This document shows, in pieces, positions 54,881 through 63,843 of a stretch of DNA of 64,000 nucleotides. The stretch covers positions 296,476 through 360,475 of the forward strand of contig FNUU01000002.1 in the NCBI GenBank assembly GCA_900108205.1. The letters are read 5' to 3'. Position numbers and translations under genes: made by a program. The DNA comes from Eubacterium ruminantium (lineage in GTDB: Bacteria; Bacillota; Clostridia; Lachnospirales; Lachnospiraceae). Below the pieces are notes generated by a model. The model worked only from the letters and a program-made list of their open reading frames with translations, was not told the DNA's origin and did no database searches. Positions within the stretch are counted from its first letter, which is position 1; each line of letters starts with the position of its first letter.

Positions 54881-54959
54881 ATTTCATAGAGAAAAATAAA
54901 TATACAAATAATAAATATATCATAGAAGAATAAAATATATACAGGAAAATAAAAGTCAA

Positions 54960-55517
54960 ATGGAAGAATCTATAAAACCAACATCAAAATCAATTACGGT
55001 GAATATGAATAAAAAGGCGCTGACGGACTTTGTCCTGAGGTCCTATTACAGTAAATTCTCAGGAATCATGAGTATATTTCTCGGACTGGGAGGACTTGCA
55101 TTTCTGATATGGAATCTTATGAGTGAGAATCCGGTGCTCAGAAATACGCTTCTTTTTGGAGCGGTTGCAGTAATATGTCTTGTGGCAAATCCTCTTACGC
55201 TTATCGCAAAGGCTAAAAAGCAGCTGCAGGCTAATCCGTCCTACAAGGCGCCTGTCACATATGAATTCAGACCGGAGAATTTGAAGATATCTCTGGGAGA
55301 GGAAAGTCAGGAGCTGGAGTGGAATAATATTTACAGACTCAGAGCCTCGGGAAGCATGGTGGCGGTTTATACAAGTCCATATCATGCATTTGTTATTCCG
55401 ATAACGGAGCTGGGTGAGGATAAAGCTATCGTGCTTTCACGCCTTGTTCAGTACACCAAGGAATACAGACCGAGACTGTCAGGCAATCTGAAGCAGTATA
55501 TGAGTTCGGTGCAGTAA
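54960..55517 (+). CDS. YcxB-like membrane protein
   Basis: 185 residues. Two membrane segments (~35-57 and ~63-82), then a C-terminal YcxB-like beta domain (~95-165) with YEFRPENLKISLGEESQELE, the W-N-I-Y-R strand and AFVIPITELGE. Function is unknown in the family. The ribosome-binding site is weak (AGGAAAAT about 13 bases upstream). A 34-bp tandem array follows. Confidence 0.75.
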   Translation: MEESIKPTSKSITVNMNKKALTDFVLRSYYSKFSGIMSIFLGLGGLAFLIWNLMSENPVLRNTLLFGAVAVICLVANPLTLIAKAKKQLQANPSYKAPVTYEFRPENLKISLGEESQELEWNNIYRLRASGSMVAVYTSPYHAFVIPITELGEDKAIVLSRLVQYTKEYRPRLSGNLKQYMSSVQ

Positions 55518-55521
55518 CATG

Positions 55522-55664
55522 ATATCTGCAAACTATATCCGCAAAGCAGGTGGCGGTTGGATAAAACTATATCTGCAAAGCAGGTAGAGGTTGAATAAAA
55601 CAATATCCGCGAAGTATGTAACCGGATGGATAAAACAATATCCGCCAAATATGTAAGCGGTCAG
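55522..55664 (+). repeat. 34-35-bp tandem array (four units plus a partial)
   Basis: Units at 55535-55568, 55569-55602, 55603-55637 and 55638-55664, each beginning ATATCCGC or ATATCTGC and containing GGATAAAAC-type ends; a 13-base partial precedes. Copies diverge by several bases and have no distinct spacers, so this is not CRISPR. It lies between the YcxB-like gene and tsaE. Confidence 0.8.
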
Positions 55665-55724
55665 AAATATTTGATTGATATACAGAGATGTCCGGAGCAA
55701 CTAAATAATAAAATGGAGCATAGT

Positions 55725-56153
55725 ATGGATAAGATAGTCGAAACCTTCAGCGAGAAGGAGACCTTTGAATTTGCAAAAAAAATAGCTGAAAATGCAGTGG
55801 CCGGCCAGGTGTTCTGTCTTAATGGTGACCTGGGAGTTGGTAAGACAGTATTTGCTCAGGGCTTTGGAGCGGGGCTTGGAATAGCTGAGCCTATAGTCAG
55901 TCCTACATTTACGATTTTGAAAGAATATGATGAGGGCAGACTTCCTCTCTATCATTTTGATGTATACAGAATCGGTTCGGATGATGAAATGGAGGAGGTT
56001 GGATATTTCGATAAGCTGGATTCCGGAGACGGAGTATGTCTTATTGAGTGGTCGGTGCTTATCGAAGATATCATTCCGAAGGATGCAGTCAGGATCGAGA
56101 TAAAAAAGAACAGAGAAAAAGGCTTTGATTACAGGACTATACATATTTCATGA
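55725..56153 (+). CDS. tsaE: tRNA t6A biosynthesis ATPase TsaE
   Basis: 142 residues. Walker A GDLGVGKTVFAQGF (~34-47), the SPTF(T) switch (VSPTFTILKEY) and the HFDVYRIGSDDEMEEVG motif are diagnostic. TsaE binds the TsaB-TsaD dimer and hydrolyses ATP to reset it during t6A synthesis. The start is 55725, with GGAG 6 bases upstream; an alternative ATG at 55713 and a longer frame into the tandem array are less likely. It opens the cluster tsaE-tsaB-rimI. Confidence 0.93.
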   Translation: MDKIVETFSEKETFEFAKKIAENAVAGQVFCLNGDLGVGKTVFAQGFGAGLGIAEPIVSPTFTILKEYDEGRLPLYHFDVYRIGSDDEMEEVGYFDKLDSGDGVCLIEWSVLIEDIIPKDAVRIEIKKNREKGFDYRTIHIS

Positions 56154-56203
56154 GCCAGTGGGAATGAAGCCCCATCATAAATATAGCGAGGTGGAAAATT
56201 CAC

Positions 56204-57001
56204 ATGAAGATACTTGGAATTGACAGTTCAGGCATGACAGCGTCGGTTGCTCTGGCAGCGGACGATATACTGATGGCTGAATTTACCATTAACAATAAGA
56301 GAACACATTCGGAAACACTTCTTCCGATGATAGATAAAATGCTGGACACAGTAGGAGTGGAGCCTTCGGAGCTTACGGCAGTAGCAATCGCTTCCGGACC
56401 GGGTTCCTTTACCGGCCTCAGAATCGGCGCGGCAACCGCCAAGGGACTTGCTCTTGCACTGGATATTCCGGTGGTGGCTGTCCCGACACTGGAGGGACTT
56501 GCATATAATCTTGCGGGCGATAAAAGACTTATCGTATCGGTAATGGATGCAAGAAGAAATGAAGTATATGCCGGAGCCTATAATGTGAAGCTTAAAGACA
56601 GTGATATTATCAAGACTATTTCCTCTGAACAGGAAGAATCCGAAGGTGATTCTCAGACCAACACAGCAGCGGATGAAAACGCTGCTTATACAGTAATAGA
56701 AACAGTTATTCAGGAAACTGCTCTGCCGGTAAATGAGCTTCTGGACAAACTGGAGGAGCTTGGCAGAGAGGTTATATTTGTTGGCGATGGTATCTCTGTA
56801 GTTAAGAATGCCCTTTCTGAGAGAGAGCTGCGAGTTCCATTCAGCTTTGCGCCTGTTCACAGCGAAAGACAGAGAGGAGCTTCGATAGCACTTCTTGGCA
56901 AGCTGTATTTTGAAGCAGGCAGAGGAATGGTTTCTGACGACTTTGCTCCTGAGTACCTCAGAAAATCACAGGCCGAGCGAGTTAAGGATGAGATGAAATG
57001 A
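56204..57001 (+). CDS. tsaB: tRNA t6A biosynthesis scaffold TsaB
   Basis: 265 residues, ASKHA fold. It opens MKILGIDSSGMTASVAL, has AIASGPGSFTGLRIG (~65-80) and VMDARRNEVYAGAY (~113). An acidic insert at ~145-165 (SSEQEESEGDSQTNTAADEN) is unusual. TsaB dimerises with TsaD. Its last four bases overlap rimI (ATGA), so translation is coupled. Confidence 0.94.
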   Translation: MKILGIDSSGMTASVALAADDILMAEFTINNKRTHSETLLPMIDKMLDTVGVEPSELTAVAIASGPGSFTGLRIGAATAKGLALALDIPVVAVPTLEGLAYNLAGDKRLIVSVMDARRNEVYAGAYNVKLKDSDIIKTISSEQEESEGDSQTNTAADENAAYTVIETVIQETALPVNELLDKLEELGREVIFVGDGISVVKNALSERELRVPFSFAPVHSERQRGASIALLGKLYFEAGRGMVSDDFAPEYLRKSQAERVKDEMK

Positions 57002-57534
57002 AAACCGCTGTATTAGAACAGATCGCAGAGCTTGAGAGGGAAATCTTCAGCGATGCATGGTCATCGGAGCTTTTGAGGGATACATTTAAATATGATTACA
57101 ATCATCTGATAGTTATAGGTGAAGACGGCGAACCTGTGGAGGCCTCCGGTTTTGTATATCCGGATGTTTCTGAGAAAACAGGGCAGGCGGCTCAAATGAA
57201 CTGTGACGTCGATATGAGTGAAGACAGCGAATTCTCTGTTGCCGGATATATAATATATTCAAAGCTGGACATTTTCGAATTACAGCGCATTGCCGTGAGC
57301 GAAAAGTTCCGCCGAAGAGGGCTGGCAGATAAACTGATGAAGATGCTGATCGATACAGCCTCTTGTTCTGACGCGGATGAAGCCGGCAGTAGTATTCTTC
57401 TGGAAGTCAGAGCCGGAAATCTTCCGGCCATCAGTCTGTATAAAAAATATGGTTTTACGGAACTTAGCAGAAGAAAGAATTATTATAGTGCTCCTGTGGA
57501 GGATGCACTTATAATGGAGTGGAAAAGTATTTAA
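56998..57534 (+). CDS. rimI: Ribosomal-protein-S18-alanine N-acetyltransferase-like GNAT
   Basis: 178 residues, GNAT fold. The acetyl-CoA motif A is LQRIAVSEKFRRRGLADKLM (~95-114), and ARNLPAISLYKKYGF-type motif B reads RAGNLPAISLYKKYGF. The position after tsaB is the standard place for rimI; the true substrate (S18 or other N-terminus) is inferred. It has an internal insert (~45-80: EKTGQAAQMNCDVDMSEDSE) that short RimI proteins lack. Confidence 0.88.
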   Translation: MKTAVLEQIAELEREIFSDAWSSELLRDTFKYDYNHLIVIGEDGEPVEASGFVYPDVSEKTGQAAQMNCDVDMSEDSEFSVAGYIIYSKLDIFELQRIAVSEKFRRRGLADKLMKMLIDTASCSDADEAGSSILLEVRAGNLPAISLYKKYGFTELSRRKNYYSAPVEDALIMEWKSI

Positions 57535-57543
57535 GGGGTATAT

Positions 57544-59415
57544 ATGAAGAAGTTCAAAAAGAAACTGGGATACATATTGGTCGCAAGTATGCTGCTTCTC
57601 AGTTCCTGCGGTGATAAAAAGGAAAATGCTGATAATGCCGGAAAGAATTCTTCCGGTCAGATAACCGCGTCTTCAACAAGTGAGCCTGCCGGTGAAAAGT
57701 ATCTTAAATATAAGGATATGTCGGCAGAAGATATAGTAGCTTCGCTTACATTAGAGCAGAAAGCATCCCAGATGGTACTGCCTCAGGTTATAAATGTTAA
57801 CGAAGATATGATGGAGAAGAACTGCTACGGCGGTGTTTTGTCAAAAAAGGTACCCGTTTCAAGTCAGGAATGGAGACAATTGATAGATAGTTTACAGGAA
57901 GGCGCTGTAAAGTCAGAGGCAGGTATTCCCTTCATTTATGGACAGGACGATGTTCATGGTGTGTACTGTGTGTTAAATGCAGTCATTTTTCCTCATAACA
58001 TTGGTATGGGAGCGGCAAATGATCCTGAATTGATGTATCAGGTTGGACGGATCACTGCTGATGAGGCGAAGATATGCCATATGCTTTGGAATTATGCTCC
58101 ATGTGTGGCTCAGTCCGTTGATCCGAGATGGGGCAGGACCTATGAATGCTATAGTTCGGATCTGGAAATGATAAAGGAGCTCAGTACTTCTTATTGTAAG
58201 GGTCTTTTGGATGGCGGTATCATAGTATGTGCCAAGCATTTCTTCGGTGATGGAAATGTAAGCTATGGTTCAGGCGAAAAATCTGACGTGGAACGTATTA
58301 TTGACAGAGGAAATGCTGAACTTTCGGACGAAGAGATAAGTAAACTTCTCGAGGTTTATCAGCAGCTTGTGGATACAGGCGTTCAGACGATTATGATCAG
58401 CCATTCTGCTTTAAACGGAATAAAGATGCATGAAAATGCTGAATATATTCAGTATCTGAAAAATGAAATGGGCTTTAAGGGCTTTGTTGTAAGTGACTGG
58501 AATTCGGTTCAGAATACTTCACCAAAGACCTATTACGAGCAGGTGGTTACTTCTGTAAATGCCGGAATAGATATGTTTATGGAGGTGGACTACTTTGATG
58601 AAGTAAAGGATATTATCCTTGAGGCGGTGAAGGAAGGCGACATTTCCGAGGACAGAGTAAATGATGCCGTGACCAGGATAATCCGGGTTAAGCTTGATGC
58701 AGGCGTCATGGAGGATCCTTTATTTGAAAAAATGACTACAGAGCAGGAAGAAACAGGCTCTGCAGAATACAGGGCTGTGGCGGAAAAGCTGGTTGAGGAA
58801 AGTCTGGTTCTTATCAAGAATGAAGGAAGGGTCCTTCCGCTTAAGAAAGGAGCCAAGGTTTATATTACAGGCCCGGCCGCAGATGATAAGGTTGCCCAGT
58901 GCGGCGGCTGGACAATGGAATGGTGCGGAAATGAAGAGAGTTACTATGATGGCGTAACAACTATTTTAAAGGGCCTTGAAGGTATTTCTGCAGATCAGGG
59001 TATTGAAATAATTACAGATAAATCCAGAGCATCGGAAGCGGATGTGGTGCTTCTTGTTGTGGGAGAGAAAGCTTACGCGGAATGGATCGGAGACACGAAG
59101 GATCTGGAGCTTTGCGGAGACCTTGGGTTAGAAGGCAACGCTGCAGCTATCAGGGAGGCTGAGTCTCTCGGAAAACCTGTGGTCGCATGTATTGTTGCGG
59201 GAAGAAATGTTATTATCAAGGATCACATCGATAAATGGGACAGTGTCGTAATGTGCTATCTTCCGGGCTCCGAGGGTCAGGGCGTGGCAAATGTTCTTTG
59301 CGGACTCAGCGATTTCAGAGGAAGGCTCCCGATGCCATGGTATTCATCGATCGATCAGATACAGGCCGGAAAAGCCTGGCTGGAAAAAGGTTACGGACTT
59401 ACCTATGGAGATTGA
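57544..59415 (+). CDS. Glycoside hydrolase family 3 lipoprotein (beta-glucosidase type)
   Basis: 623 residues. Lipoprotein signal with lipobox LLSSC (Cys ~22). The GH3 barrel (~60-400) shows DPRWGRTYECYSSD, CAKHFFGDGNVSYGSGEKSD and the nucleophile Asp in GFVVSDWNS; the alpha/beta sandwich (~410-623) contains VLLVVGEKAYAE and the VACIVAGRN strand. It resembles exo-beta-glucan hydrolases and would act on glucans at the outer membrane face of the cell envelope. It is an accessory gene within a tRNA-modification cluster. AAGGGG precedes the ATG. Confidence 0.92.
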   Translation: MKKFKKKLGYILVASMLLLSSCGDKKENADNAGKNSSGQITASSTSEPAGEKYLKYKDMSAEDIVASLTLEQKASQMVLPQVINVNEDMMEKNCYGGVLSKKVPVSSQEWRQLIDSLQEGAVKSEAGIPFIYGQDDVHGVYCVLNAVIFPHNIGMGAANDPELMYQVGRITADEAKICHMLWNYAPCVAQSVDPRWGRTYECYSSDLEMIKELSTSYCKGLLDGGIIVCAKHFFGDGNVSYGSGEKSDVERIIDRGNAELSDEEISKLLEVYQQLVDTGVQTIMISHSALNGIKMHENAEYIQYLKNEMGFKGFVVSDWNSVQNTSPKTYYEQVVTSVNAGIDMFMEVDYFDEVKDIILEAVKEGDISEDRVNDAVTRIIRVKLDAGVMEDPLFEKMTTEQEETGSAEYRAVAEKLVEESLVLIKNEGRVLPLKKGAKVYITGPAADDKVAQCGGWTMEWCGNEESYYDGVTTILKGLEGISADQGIEIITDKSRASEADVVLLVVGEKAYAEWIGDTKDLELCGDLGLEGNAAAIREAESLGKPVVACIVAGRNVIIKDHIDKWDSVVMCYLPGSEGQGVANVLCGLSDFRGRLPMPWYSSIDQIQAGKAWLEKGYGLTYGD

Positions 59416-59483
59416 CGGATTTATGAGTATTCTGAATCTGATCGGGTGAATATTAAAACAGTAATAAAACAGGAGATAAATAT

Positions 59484-60398
59484 ATGCTTGATATCTGTCT
59501 TTTGGGAACCGGCGGAATGATGCCGCTCCCATATAGATTTTTGACCTCGCTTATGGTGAGGTATAATGGACATACGGTAATGATCGACTGCGGTGAGGCA
59601 ACTCAGATAAGCGCAAGGCTTCAGGGATGGAGCTTTAAGGATATCGATGTGCTGATGATAACTCATTTTCATGCGGATCATATCAGCGGTCTTCCGGGAC
59701 TGCTTCTTGCCATGGGAAATGCTGACCGTTCAGAACCGCTTACCATTATAGGACCTAAATATATCGAGAAGGTGGTTAATTCCCTGCGGGTGATCGCGCC
59801 GGAGCTGCCATTTTCAATTAAATTCATAGAGATAAGCGGAACGGAGCAGACTTTTAATCTGTTCGGACTGCGACTTAAGGCATTTAAAGTAAATCATAAT
59901 ATACTTTGTTATGGTTACAGCATTGAACTGGACCGAAAGGGACGATTCAATGTGGAGGCAGCCAGGGCGCTTGACATTCCGGTTAATTACTGGAAGGTCC
60001 TCCAAAATGGTGAGTCTGTCACACTGGATGGTAAAACCTATACCAGCGATATGGTTATGGGCGAAGACCGTAAGGGGCTCAAGGTTACTTACTGTACAGA
60101 TTCGAGACCAACAGAACAGATTGTGGAAAATGCAAAGGGCTCAGACCTCTTTATCTGTGAAGGTATGTATGGAGAAAAGGATGAGGAATCCTTCGAGAAA
60201 GCTAAAAATAAGAAGCATATGACCATGTACGAGGCTGCAGAAATGGCAAAGGAGGCAGGAGTTCAGGAACTCTGGCTGACACATTTCTCGCCTTCTATCA
60301 CAAAGCCAAAGGCGTATATTGAAGCGGTACGGGAAATCTTCCCGAACTCGATAATAGGCAAGGACAGGATCACCAAAGAATTAAAATTTGAGGATTAA
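59484..60398 (+). CDS. rnz: Ribonuclease Z
   Basis: 304 residues, metallo-beta-lactamase fold. The metal motif is THFHADHISGLPG (~61-73), the PGA-type GTGGMMPLPYR opening and the C-terminal LTHFSPS His motif are present, and Asp in TYCTDSRPT fits the bridging ligand. It matures tRNA 3' ends that lack encoded CCA. AGGAGAT precedes the ATG. The small lipoprotein gene follows after 3 bases. Confidence 0.94.
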   Translation: MLDICLLGTGGMMPLPYRFLTSLMVRYNGHTVMIDCGEATQISARLQGWSFKDIDVLMITHFHADHISGLPGLLLAMGNADRSEPLTIIGPKYIEKVVNSLRVIAPELPFSIKFIEISGTEQTFNLFGLRLKAFKVNHNILCYGYSIELDRKGRFNVEAARALDIPVNYWKVLQNGESVTLDGKTYTSDMVMGEDRKGLKVTYCTDSRPTEQIVENAKGSDLFICEGMYGEKDEESFEKAKNKKHMTMYEAAEMAKEAGVQELWLTHFSPSITKPKAYIEAVREIFPNSIIGKDRITKELKFED

Positions 60399-60401
60399 GT
60401 C

Positions 60402-61037
60402 ATGATTAAAAGAAAAGTTTTAATTATATCGCTTGGTGCTATTGTTTTGGCGGCAGGACTATCAGGCTGTAAAAAAGATGATAATAAAACAGATGATAAT
60501 AAAACTGACAGTATAACTGACAACAAAACAGATAATATAACGGGTGATGTGACGGGCAATATAACGGAAGGCACTGTTACAGGAAGCTCGGATGAAAGCA
60601 TAAAGGGAATCCTTGAGTCGCCGGAGGATATAGGGCTTACAAAGGAATCGGAGGAGGATGGTAAAGAAACCTATTCCTTTACTTATGCGAACGTGAAGTT
60701 TAATGCCATTTATACAGAGGAAAACTGGAAGATAACAGACTCTTACCGGATAGGAAATACCAGGGATATGGAGATCATCTGTCAGGCGCTGATAAATGAA
60801 CATCCGATACACGGCAAGGATATGGTTTCCTGCAGGACACCTGAGGATATGGCCTACGAGTGGGAGCAGCATAATATTGTTTATCTGTTTCTTCCGGAGA
60901 GCAGCAAATGGAAGAAAAATGTAAAGGATGTCGATCTGGATCCGGCCGATCAGGGAAGGAATCTCGAGGAACTGTATGAGGCCAGAACCGGTAAGAAATT
61001 TGACTTTGCAGATCTGCCGGATACCTTATCGAAGTAG
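60402..61037 (+). CDS. Small lipoprotein of unknown function
   Basis: 211 residues. Lipobox LSGC (Cys ~25), then a repetitive low-complexity linker (KDDNKTDDNKTDSITDNKTD and similar) to ~60. The remaining ~150 residues are a compact domain with YTEENWKITDSYRI and a conserved-looking MVSCRTPEDMAYEWEQHNI. No family recognised. It is probably co-transcribed with rnz. DNKTD repeats may vary between strains. Confidence 0.8.
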   Translation: MIKRKVLIISLGAIVLAAGLSGCKKDDNKTDDNKTDSITDNKTDNITGDVTGNITEGTVTGSSDESIKGILESPEDIGLTKESEEDGKETYSFTYANVKFNAIYTEENWKITDSYRIGNTRDMEIICQALINEHPIHGKDMVSCRTPEDMAYEWEQHNIVYLFLPESSKWKKNVKDVDLDPADQGRNLEELYEARTGKKFDFADLPDTLSK

Positions 61038-61260
61038 AAAGACGGATGGAACTGAAAACGGTACGAGAAGCGGCGCAGCAGATATTGTTGAAAAATAATA
61101 TGAAAAATGTGCGGCTGTGAGAAATAATATGAGCAGTCATGTATTAAATCGTATTGTGGTTATAGTAAAAAATATGGTGCCGGAAAACGGTACAATAAGC
61201 TGTGTGGCAGAAGTATGGAAAATATAATTTTGAAAAATATATAAATAGATCAGGTGGAAT

Positions 61261-62280
61261 ATGGAAGATATCGTAATACTTGGAATTGAATCATCGTGTG
61301 ATGAAACTGCAGCGGCAGTTGTGGTAAATGGTAGGGATGTGCGCTCAAATGTTATTTATTCCCAGGTGCCTCTCCATACGCTTTATGGAGGAGTTGTTCC
61401 TGAGATAGCCTCCAGAAAGCACATCGAGAAGGTTAATCAGGTTATAAGAAAGGCTCTGTCCGACGCGGACATGACATGGCCGGATATAACTGCCATTGCC
61501 GTAACCTACGGACCGGGACTTGTCGGACCTTTACTTGTGGGAGTCGGAGCAGCAAAGGCAATAAGCTATGCAAAGAAGATTCCGCTTGTTGGTGTGCATC
61601 ATATTGAGGGACACATTTCCGCAAATTATATTGAGAATAAGGATCTGGAGCCTCCATTTATGTGTCTTGTGGCTTCAGGAGGACATTCCCACATTGTTAA
61701 ATGCAATGACTATGGGAAATATGAGATAATCGGAAGAACCCGAGATGATGCTGCGGGAGAGGCATTCGACAAGGTGGCTAGAGCTATAGGACTCAGTTAT
61801 CCGGGTGGCCCGAAGGTGGATAAGCTTGCCAAGGAGGGAAATCCTGATGCGATAGAATTCCCTAAGGCAAAATTTGCTGACGCTCCGTATGATTTTTCTT
61901 TCAGTGGTATTAAGTCAGCTGTGCTGAATTATCTGAATAGCTGTGAAATGAAGAATATAGAAGTAAACCGTGCGGATGTTGCTGCATCCTTCCAGAAGGC
62001 GGTTATTGAAGTTTTGACAGAGCATGCCATCAGAGCGGCAAAGGATTATGGTTGTAACAGGCTTGCTCTTGCCGGAGGAGTTGCGGCAAACAGCTCCCTT
62101 CGTGAACATATGAGAAGCGAGGCGGAGAAGGCCGGCATAGCATTTTATAATCCATCCCTTATTTTCTGCACGGACAATGCGGCAATGATAGGTGCAGCGG
62201 GATACTATGATTACATCCGCGGTATCAGGGATGATTATAGCCTGAATGCAGTGCCTAATCTTAAAATCGGTGCACGATAA
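61261..62280 (+). CDS. tsaD: tRNA t6A transferase TsaD
   Basis: 339 residues, ASKHA family. It opens [20 protein letters not shown]; metal ligands in the RKHIEKVNQ and [11 protein letters not shown] regions; GGHSHIV; and [11 protein letters not shown]. It transfers threonylcarbamoyl from TC-AMP to A37. Together with tsaC at 37 kb and tsaE/tsaB at 56 kb the pathway is complete in this window. The 223-base spacer upstream of it holds two related copies of a segment with GAAAACGGTAC but no gene. Confidence 0.96.
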   Translation: MEDIVILGIESSCDETAAAVVVNGRDVRSNVIYSQVPLHTLYGGVVPEIASRKHIEKVNQVIRKALSDADMTWPDITAIAVTYGPGLVGPLLVGVGAAKAISYAKKIPLVGVHHIEGHISANYIENKDLEPPFMCLVASGGHSHIVKCNDYGKYEIIGRTRDDAAGEAFDKVARAIGLSYPGGPKVDKLAKEGNPDAIEFPKAKFADAPYDFSFSGIKSAVLNYLNSCEMKNIEVNRADVAASFQKAVIEVLTEHAIRAAKDYGCNRLALAGGVAANSSLREHMRSEAEKAGIAFYNPSLIFCTDNAAMIGAAGYYDYIRGIRDDYSLNAVPNLKIGAR

Positions 62281-62427
62281 AATGGATGTATAAGATGAAG
62301 CCATTGTCGTGTTGCGATGCTGTTATGATTATATTAATTGATTGATAAAAATGATATTCATGGATATATATGGCTGAAAGTTGTATATATCCATGTTATT
62401 AATTATATGTGTTGAGTCTGGATAAAC

Positions 62428-62501
62428 TGTGGATAAGAGGAATAAACCGGAACACATAAACTGTGGATAAGAAAAAGCGTGGGCGTGTAAACTGTGGATA
62501 A
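62428..62501 (+). other. Three perfect DnaA boxes between tsaD and ispD
   Basis: TGTGGATAA (reverse complement of TTATCCACA) at 62428-62436, 62462-62470 and 62493-62501, same orientation, spaced 34 and 31 bases. The first and third lie in near-identical 30-base surroundings (AAACTGTGGATAAGAGGAAT). The ~274-base spacer contains no gene. Confidence 0.75.
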
Positions 62502-62554
62502 GAGGAATAAATCGGAACAAGAAACGACGGTTAATAAGAAAGACGAGGAATAAA

Positions 62555-63235
62555 ATGGTATCAGCTATCGTACTTGCGGCGGGCAGCGGCAGCCGTATGA
62601 AGAGTGACAAAGCAAAACAATTTATAGATATAAATGGGAAACCTCTTATTTATTATGCTCTAAAGGTTTTTGAGGCGAGCATTGTAGATGAAATAATCCT
62701 TGTCACAAGGCAGCAGGATATTAATTATATGCGGGATGAGGTTGTTAAGAAGTATTCATTTAATAAAGTCAGGAAAATAATAGCAGGTGGTAAGGAACGC
62801 TTTGATTCAGTGGAAAATGGCATAAAAGCCTGTGACAGGAGAAATAACATTATTATGATACATGATGGGGCAAGACCCTTCGTGACAAATGCAATGATCC
62901 TTTCGTCTATCTCTGCGGCCAGAAGATATAAGGCATGTACCGTAGGAATGCCTGTTAAGGATACCATTAAGGTGGTTGACGAGGAAGGTTTCGGTGTTGA
63001 AACTCCTGACAGGAGTACCCTCCGGATCATTCAGACGCCACAGACCTTTGACAGAAATGTCATAGAAGAGGCCTACAGAAGAATGAGAGCTGACAGCCGG
63101 CGTGTGATAACGGACGATACCATGCTGGTGGAAAGATATCTGGATCAGAAGGTTAAGATCGTAGAAGGAAGTTATAACAATATAAAAGTAACAACTCCGG
63201 AGGATATTAAACTTGCCGAGGCGATACTGGGATAG
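62555..63235 (+). CDS. ispD: 2-C-methyl-D-erythritol 4-phosphate cytidylyltransferase
   Basis: 226 residues, nucleotidyltransferase fold. It opens VSAIVLAAGSGSRMKSDKAK, with the CTP-binding GGKERFDSVENGI and IMIHDGARPF motifs, and QTPQTF at ~165. It makes CDP-ME, two steps before... precisely, it supplies the substrate of IspE, whose gene ends at the left edge of this window. Downstream of the DnaA-box cluster; an AGACGAGG stretch precedes the ATG. Confidence 0.96.
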   Translation: MVSAIVLAAGSGSRMKSDKAKQFIDINGKPLIYYALKVFEASIVDEIILVTRQQDINYMRDEVVKKYSFNKVRKIIAGGKERFDSVENGIKACDRRNNIIMIHDGARPFVTNAMILSSISAARRYKACTVGMPVKDTIKVVDEEGFGVETPDRSTLRIIQTPQTFDRNVIEEAYRRMRADSRRVITDDTMLVERYLDQKVKIVEGSYNNIKVTTPEDIKLAEAILG

Positions 63236-63444
63236 CAGCGTTTTAAAGAATCAAATGAATTTGGTGACAGATTCTGTTTCATAAATTATAAAAAGAAATG
63301 ATCAGTCTTTATCCGTAGCACAGTAAATACCGGAAAAGTATTTATATATATGTGGTATATATAATAGAAAAAACACAAGATAATGTGGTCAAAATCGGGA
63401 AAATATGACCTCGAAAAAAAATAAAAAAAAATTTAAAAAAGTAG

Positions 63445-63473
63445 TTGACACATAGGAATTAATTTGTTAATAT
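63445..63473 (+). promoter_or_regulatory. Promoter of the tRNA-Ser/rRNA operon
   Basis: Perfect TTGACA (63445-63450), 17-base spacer, TAATAT (63468-63473), preceded by A-rich sequence that resembles an UP element. The 200-base region between ispD and this promoter holds only a weak stem (AGAATC/GATTCT near 63250). Confidence 0.85.
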
Positions 63474-63548
63474 GTTCAATGTCGCTGATGAAAAACAGCG
63501 AAAAACAATAAGCCAAAAACAAGCAGAAATGCTTGTAGAATGGGCACT

Positions 63549-63634
63549 GGAGAGGTATCGAAGTGGTCATAACGAGGCGGTCTTGAAAACCGTTTGTCTT
63601 CACGGGCACGAGGGTTCGAATCCCTCCCTCTCCG
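63549..63634 (+). tRNA. tRNA-Ser (anticodon TGA)
   Basis: Acceptor stem GGAGAGG (63549-63555) pairs with CCTCTCC (63627-63633), discriminator G. Anticodon stem CGGT...ACCG with loop containing TGA. Long class II variable arm, T-arm GAGGG-TTCGAAT-CCCTC. CCA is not encoded, in line with the presence of RNase Z. It is placed ahead of the 16S gene in the same transcript. Confidence 0.95.
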
Positions 63635-63689
63635 CTGTCAGACGCAAGTCTGAATGCACATTAACAACTTAACAACATGACAACCCCGA

Positions 63690-63843
63690 AAATTCTTTAA
63701 AGACATTTTCATTCAGAAATGAATGAAGGATCAGTCGAAAGACAGATCAAAAGAATATTCGGATTTGAACGAATCCAAACAGTAAGTTTAAGGACAGGAT
63801 TTAAAGCTAACGTTTTAAAAACTGACTAAGGACGAACAAAACT
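63690..63843 (+). promoter_or_regulatory. rRNA leader with boxA-like element
   Basis: AATTCTTTAAAG (from 63690) resembles the boxA antitermination signal. The following leader contains GGATTTGAACGAATCC, a hairpin, and leads to the 16S 5' end. Confidence 0.5.

Noticed and set aside
55522..55664. CRISPR array
   Set aside because: Units follow each other without unique spacers and diverge from one another; no cas genes in the window.
63472..63672. 66-residue reading frame near the right edge
   Set aside because: It runs through the tRNA-Ser gene and the rRNA leader.
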